Below, piece after piece: positions 62,316 to 64,000 of a DNA stretch of 64,000 nt (the stretch's first letter is position 1; the number at the start of each line of letters is the position of its first letter). The notes below the pieces were generated by a model. The model saw nothing but the letters and a program-made list of their open reading frames with translations. It was not told the origin of the DNA and searched no databases. The stretch spans positions 40,161 to 104,160 of the forward strand of contig CAJXUA010000012.1 of assembly GCA_913060695.1 (NCBI GenBank), in the 5' to 3' direction. This DNA comes from an uncultured Gammaproteobacteria bacterium. Its GTDB lineage: Bacteria > Pseudomonadota > Gammaproteobacteria > Pseudomonadales > Pseudohongiellaceae. Both the position numbers and the translations under genes were made by a program.

Positions 62316-63803
62316 ATGAAATACACACTGTTAAACAGCTCTACCGCCGCCAAAGCCACTGACTGCCTCGTGATAGGCGTCTGGACCAAGGGCAAACTGA
62401 CTGCACCTGTCGGTTCATTGGATGAAGCGCTTGCTGGCGAGCTCCGTAGGGTAGTGGCAACCGGCGACATCAGCGGCAAGATTGGCGATACCCTTTACGT
62501 ACACCCCAGCTCCAGCAAAGCGAAACGCGTGCTTCTAGTTGGCTGCGGCGACGAATCTGCCCTAGAGGCGCGTAGTTATCGTAAAGCGGTCAACGCGGCC
62601 ATCAAAGCCCTATTCAAAACCAACGCCAAAGATGCCGTAATGACACTAGCCGAGCTGCCCATCAAGGATCGCGATGGCGCATGGGCACTATCCATGCTTG
62701 TACAGGAGTGCGAAAGCTCCACCTATCAGTACGACCAGACTAAGAGCAAGAAGAAGCCAGCCTATGCACTCAAGAGCGTCGCCTGCAGCGCGCCTAAGGG
62801 TGCCAATCGCGCATCGATGAACGAAGCACTAAAGGCAGGTTTAGCAATCGCCAATGGCATGAACACGGCCAAGGAACTAGGTAATTTACCAGGCAATGTC
62901 TGCACCCCGACCTACCTAGCGAGCACCGCCACCAAACTGGCAGCTAAGCATAAGACTCTAACGACCAAGATTCTGAACGAAAAGCAGATGAAGAAGCTGG
63001 GCATGGGCTCACTCCTGTCCGTCAGCGCTGGCTCTAAGGAAGAAGCGAAACTCATCGTCATCGAATACAAGGGCAGCAGCAAGACTACTAGCAAGCCATA
63101 CGTACTAGTGGGCAAGGGCATCACTTTTGACACCGGCGGCATCAGCCTTAAGCCAGGCGGCGCAATGGACGAGATGAAGTTCGACATGTGTGGCGCGGCA
63201 AGCGTGCTGGGCACGATGACAGCAGTTGCGCAGATGGGCCTACAGATCAACGTAGTAGCGGTGATCGCGGCAGCAGAGAACATGCCGAGCAGCACGGCAA
63301 CTAAGCCGGGCGACGTAGTCACGAGCATGTCGGGCCAGACCATCGAGATCCTGAACACGGACGCGGAAGGCCGCCTAGTGCTATGCGATGCGTTAACTTA
63401 CGTAGAACGCTTCAAGCCCAAGACTGTCATCGATATAGCAACCCTGACAGGCGCAGCAGTAGCAACCTTCGGAGACCAGACGAGCGCCCTACTAAGCCCT
63501 AACCAGGCATTCGCGGACGAACTGCTAGGCATCAGCCAAGACACGCTAGACCTAGCATGGCAACTACCACTATGGGACGAGTACCAGTCATTGCTGGAGA
63601 GCAATTTCGCCGATATCGCGAACATCGGAGGACCAAGAGCGGGCACAATCACTGCGGCCTGCTTCCTACAACGCTTCACGAAGAAGTACACATGGGCCCA
63701 CCTGGACATAGCAGGCACAGCGTGGCTATCAGGCGCCCAGAAAGGCGCAACCGGCCGTCCAGTCCCCCTCCTAGTAGAATACCTACGCCGCCAGAAGGCT
63801 TAA
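62316..63803 (+). CDS. pepA: Leucyl aminopeptidase PepA
   Basis: The 495-residue M17 metallopeptidase removes N-terminal residues from peptides. The catalytic domain has VGKGITFDTGGISLKPGG, MKFDMCGAASVLGTM and NTDAEGRLVLCDALTY. Its N-terminal domain is rich in Lys and Ala. The order pepA divergent to lptF is common in Gammaproteobacteria. PepA can also bind DNA in some species. Confidence 0.96.
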   Translation: MKYTLLNSSTAAKATDCLVIGVWTKGKLTAPVGSLDEALAGELRRVVATGDISGKIGDTLYVHPSSSKAKRVLLVGCGDESALEARSYRKAVNAAIKALFKTNAKDAVMTLAELPIKDRDGAWALSMLVQECESSTYQYDQTKSKKKPAYALKSVACSAPKGANRASMNEALKAGLAIANGMNTAKELGNLPGNVCTPTYLASTATKLAAKHKTLTTKILNEKQMKKLGMGSLLSVSAGSKEEAKLIVIEYKGSSKTTSKPYVLVGKGITFDTGGISLKPGGAMDEMKFDMCGAASVLGTMTAVAQMGLQINVVAVIAAAENMPSSTATKPGDVVTSMSGQTIEILNTDAEGRLVLCDALTYVERFKPKTVIDIATLTGAAVATFGDQTSALLSPNQAFADELLGISQDTLDLAWQLPLWDEYQSLLESNFADIANIGGPRAGTITAACFLQRFTKKYTWAHLDIAGTAWLSGAQKGATGRPVPLLVEYLRRQKA

Positions 63804-63917
63804 TACGCTTATCGTGCGCCGGGCTCTATCGGTTAGAGCTCGGCGCAGGATAGCTAGCGCTGACATGCCGCAGTGCCACTCGTGCTATGGAGTGGAACTC
63901 TATATTCAGACATTCTT

Positions 63918-63951
63918 CAATCGCACCCATTCGCTTGCAGGGCAAGCTCCT
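63918..63951. repeat. REP-like unit, inverted copy of 53410-53443
   Basis: The 34 bp CAATCGCACCCATTCGCTTG and on are the reverse complement of 53410-53443, with one mismatch. It lies after pepA near the right edge. No gene is seen in 63804-64000. Confidence 0.8.
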
Positions 63952-64000
63952 GATATGGATTAACCTGTCAACTACTTGCGTTGGTTTTTACATTATCTTG

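Noticed and set aside
1..64000. Transfer RNA, rRNA, prophage or transposase genes
   Set aside because: I found no cloverleaf, rRNA stretch, integrase or transposase that I could support.

Overview
The window looks like the chromosome of a free-living Gammaproteobacterium. The evidence is the divergent lptG-lptF / pepA pair, YehS and YchJ homologues, Re/Si-specific transhydrogenase with a split alpha subunit, two long TonB-dependent receptors, many Tat or Sec exported enzymes, and intergenic palindromes of the REP type. I see no rRNA, tRNA, CRISPR array, prophage or transposase gene. I cannot name the genus from sequence alone.

Layout. 1-8.8 kb is a copper/heavy-metal resistance block: a CopRS-type two-component system on the minus strand, then a multicopper oxidase (copA) and outer-membrane CopB overlapping by 4 bp, then a MerR-family regulator behind a textbook MerR promoter, a Cu+ P1B-type ATPase overlapping it, and a membrane-anchored cupredoxin. 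The cupredoxin gene is bracketed by two copies of one palindrome that are exact inversions of each other. 8.8-20.6 kb holds a secreted beta-propeller amidohydrolase, small exported proteins, yehS, ychJ, a DASS-family anion symporter, a giant MscK-like channel and a GAF-GGDEF protein with a degenerate active site. 20.6-31 kb holds a DUF4177-yidD-TM2 cluster, an exported HpcH/HpaI-type aldolase, a short-chain dehydrogenase, a GFA protein, a small MscS channel, metY, a thioesterase-GST pair and an amino-acid dehydrogenase.

30.8-33.4 kb holds an adrenodoxin-type ferredoxin with a CYP153-family P450 (terminal alkane hydroxylase family), a 122-bp imperfect palindrome and an exported HAD-family dehalogenase. 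rsgA (33.4-34.5 kb) is preceded by a previously unannotated 17-codon reading frame with a near-perfect Shine-Dalgarno site and several hairpins. 35-48 kb holds two TonB receptors, exported hydrolases, an SDR and a saccharopine-dehydrogenase-like reductase, a GntP permease and a kynurenine formamidase-like / kynureninase operon with an extra small protein. 48-52 kb holds a membrane-anchored protein paralogous to one at 24.7 kb, a Tat-exported class V aminotransferase, an MFS transporter and a 42-residue membrane protein. 52-64 kb is mostly housekeeping: leuB-like, a leuA/cimA-like synthase, pntAA-pntAB-pntB, RDD protein, lptG-lptF, thioesterase and pepA.

How it works together. The copper block covers sensing on both sides of the membrane (periplasmic by the kinase, cytoplasmic by MerR), periplasmic oxidation (CopA oxidase, CopB) and cytoplasmic export (ATPase). 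The rest suggests a heterotroph using hydrocarbons or lipids (CYP153, thioesterases, SDRs), tryptophan and exogenous peptides. Four palindromic elements sit directly at the 3' ends of plus-strand genes and may serve as terminators or mRNA 3' stabilisers.
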